Positions 4,691 to 5,094 of a stretch of 5,094 bases of DNA are shown in pieces. The notes under the pieces were generated by a model. It saw nothing but the letters and a program-made list of their open reading frames with translations. It made no database searches and had not been told where the DNA came from. Numbering within the stretch: position 1 is the stretch's first letter; each line of letters starts with the position of its first letter. The position numbers and the translations under genes are program-made. Source of the stretch: Polynucleobacter sp. (GTDB taxonomy: Bacteria; Pseudomonadota; Gammaproteobacteria; Burkholderiales; Burkholderiaceae); NCBI GenBank assembly GCA_020059445.1, contig JAGVCB010000084.1, positions 1-5,094 of the forward strand. The letters run 5' to 3'.

Positions 4691-5094
4691 ATGCTTTATA
4701 CCCGCGGTGCAAATTTGCCTCAATTATTAAAAGACCGTATTTTGGTCTTGGATGGTGCTATGGGCACCATGATTCAGCAATGCAAATTAAATGAACAGCA
4801 ATACCGTGGTTTGCCAGAATCTACGCGTTTTGAAAATCATGCGATTGATTTAAAAGGTAATAATGAGTTGCTTAATATCACGCACCCAGAAATTATTTTG
4901 GATATTCATCGTCAGTATTTGGCAGCTGGTGCAGATTTGATTGAAACAAATACATTTGGCGCAACCACGATTGCCCAGGATGACTACAAAATGCCTGAGT
5001 TGGCCAGAGAGATGAATTTGACTGCGGCCAAACTAGCAAAGCAAGCTTGCGATGAATTTTCAACACCAGATAAACCAAGATTTGTTGCTGGCGC
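4691..5094 (+). CDS. metH: N-terminal part of cobalamin-dependent methionine synthase (homocysteine methyltransferase domain), cut by the window end
   Basis: The frame opens at the ATG at 4691 and is still open at the right edge, giving 134 complete codons. It is the start of the homocysteine-binding barrel: VLDGAMGTMIQQ at 19-30, DLKGNNELLNITHPEII at 53-69, then AAGADLIETNTFGATTIAQDDY at 78-99 and KPRFVAG at 128-134. These match E. coli MetH nearly segment for segment (LDGGMGTMIQ, LKGNND, AGADIIETNTF, KPRYVAG). The enzyme moves a methyl group from methyltetrahydrofolate through cobalamin to homocysteine to make methionine. The zinc-binding cysteines lie beyond the window. Whether the gene encodes the full four-domain enzyme or only the first half of a split metH cannot be seen. 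It is divergent from phaM across a gap of 113 bp. Confidence 0.93.
   Translation, partial: MLYTRGANLPQLLKDRILVLDGAMGTMIQQCKLNEQQYRGLPESTRFENHAIDLKGNNELLNITHPEIILDIHRQYLAAGADLIETNTFGATTIAQDDYKMPELAREMNLTAAKLAKQACDEFSTPDKPRFVAG

Noticed and set aside
4893..5078. Minus-strand open frame of 61 codons at the right end
   Set aside because: It is antisense to the conserved metH barrel sequence and has no sign of coding.
1..5094. CRISPR array, tRNA, rRNA or insertion sequence
   Set aside because: No regularly spaced repeats, no tRNA or rRNA-like sequence and no transposase or paired terminal repeats were seen on either strand.

Overview
The window looks like a stretch of a low-GC betaproteobacterial chromosome, most likely Burkholderiaceae and close to Polynucleobacter. 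The reasons are a Bug/TctC-family periplasmic binding protein, an E. coli Can-type beta-carbonic anhydrase followed by a DUF1289 protein, a PhaM-type PHA granule protein and the start of a cobalamin-dependent methionine synthase, all in A/T-rich DNA. The genus is inferred from gene content and protein style; no marker gene is present.

Left end (1-883): the 3' end of a gene that reads as the C-terminal tail of a serine recombinase. It runs directly into a solitary PIN-domain nuclease gene of the COG1569 type. The two reading frames overlap by 61 bp if PIN starts at the ATG at 404, or touch in a GTGA if it starts at the GTG at 461. This is the only part of the window that suggests mobile DNA, and the junction could be the edge of an integrated element.

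Middle (884-3133): an orphan tripartite-tricarboxylate-type binding protein with a clear signal peptide, a good ribosome binding site and no membrane components nearby. A strong hairpin ending about 70 bp past its stop serves as a two-way terminator. From the other side come two overlapping minus-strand genes, carbonic anhydrase then DUF1289, which probably form one transcript. A divergent promoter region of about 90-120 bp separates carbonic anhydrase from the next gene.

Right end (3134-5094): a metallo-beta-lactamase-fold hydrolase with all metal ligands present converges on, and overlaps by 77 bp, a minus-strand phaM-like gene. phaM is divergent from the N-terminus of metH, which leaves the window while still open. 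This part looks like ordinary housekeeping DNA. I found no CRISPR array, tRNA, rRNA, insertion sequence or obvious new multi-gene system. The points most worth checking are the recombinase/PIN junction, the start sites of several genes, the short PhaM tail and the unusual 3' structures.
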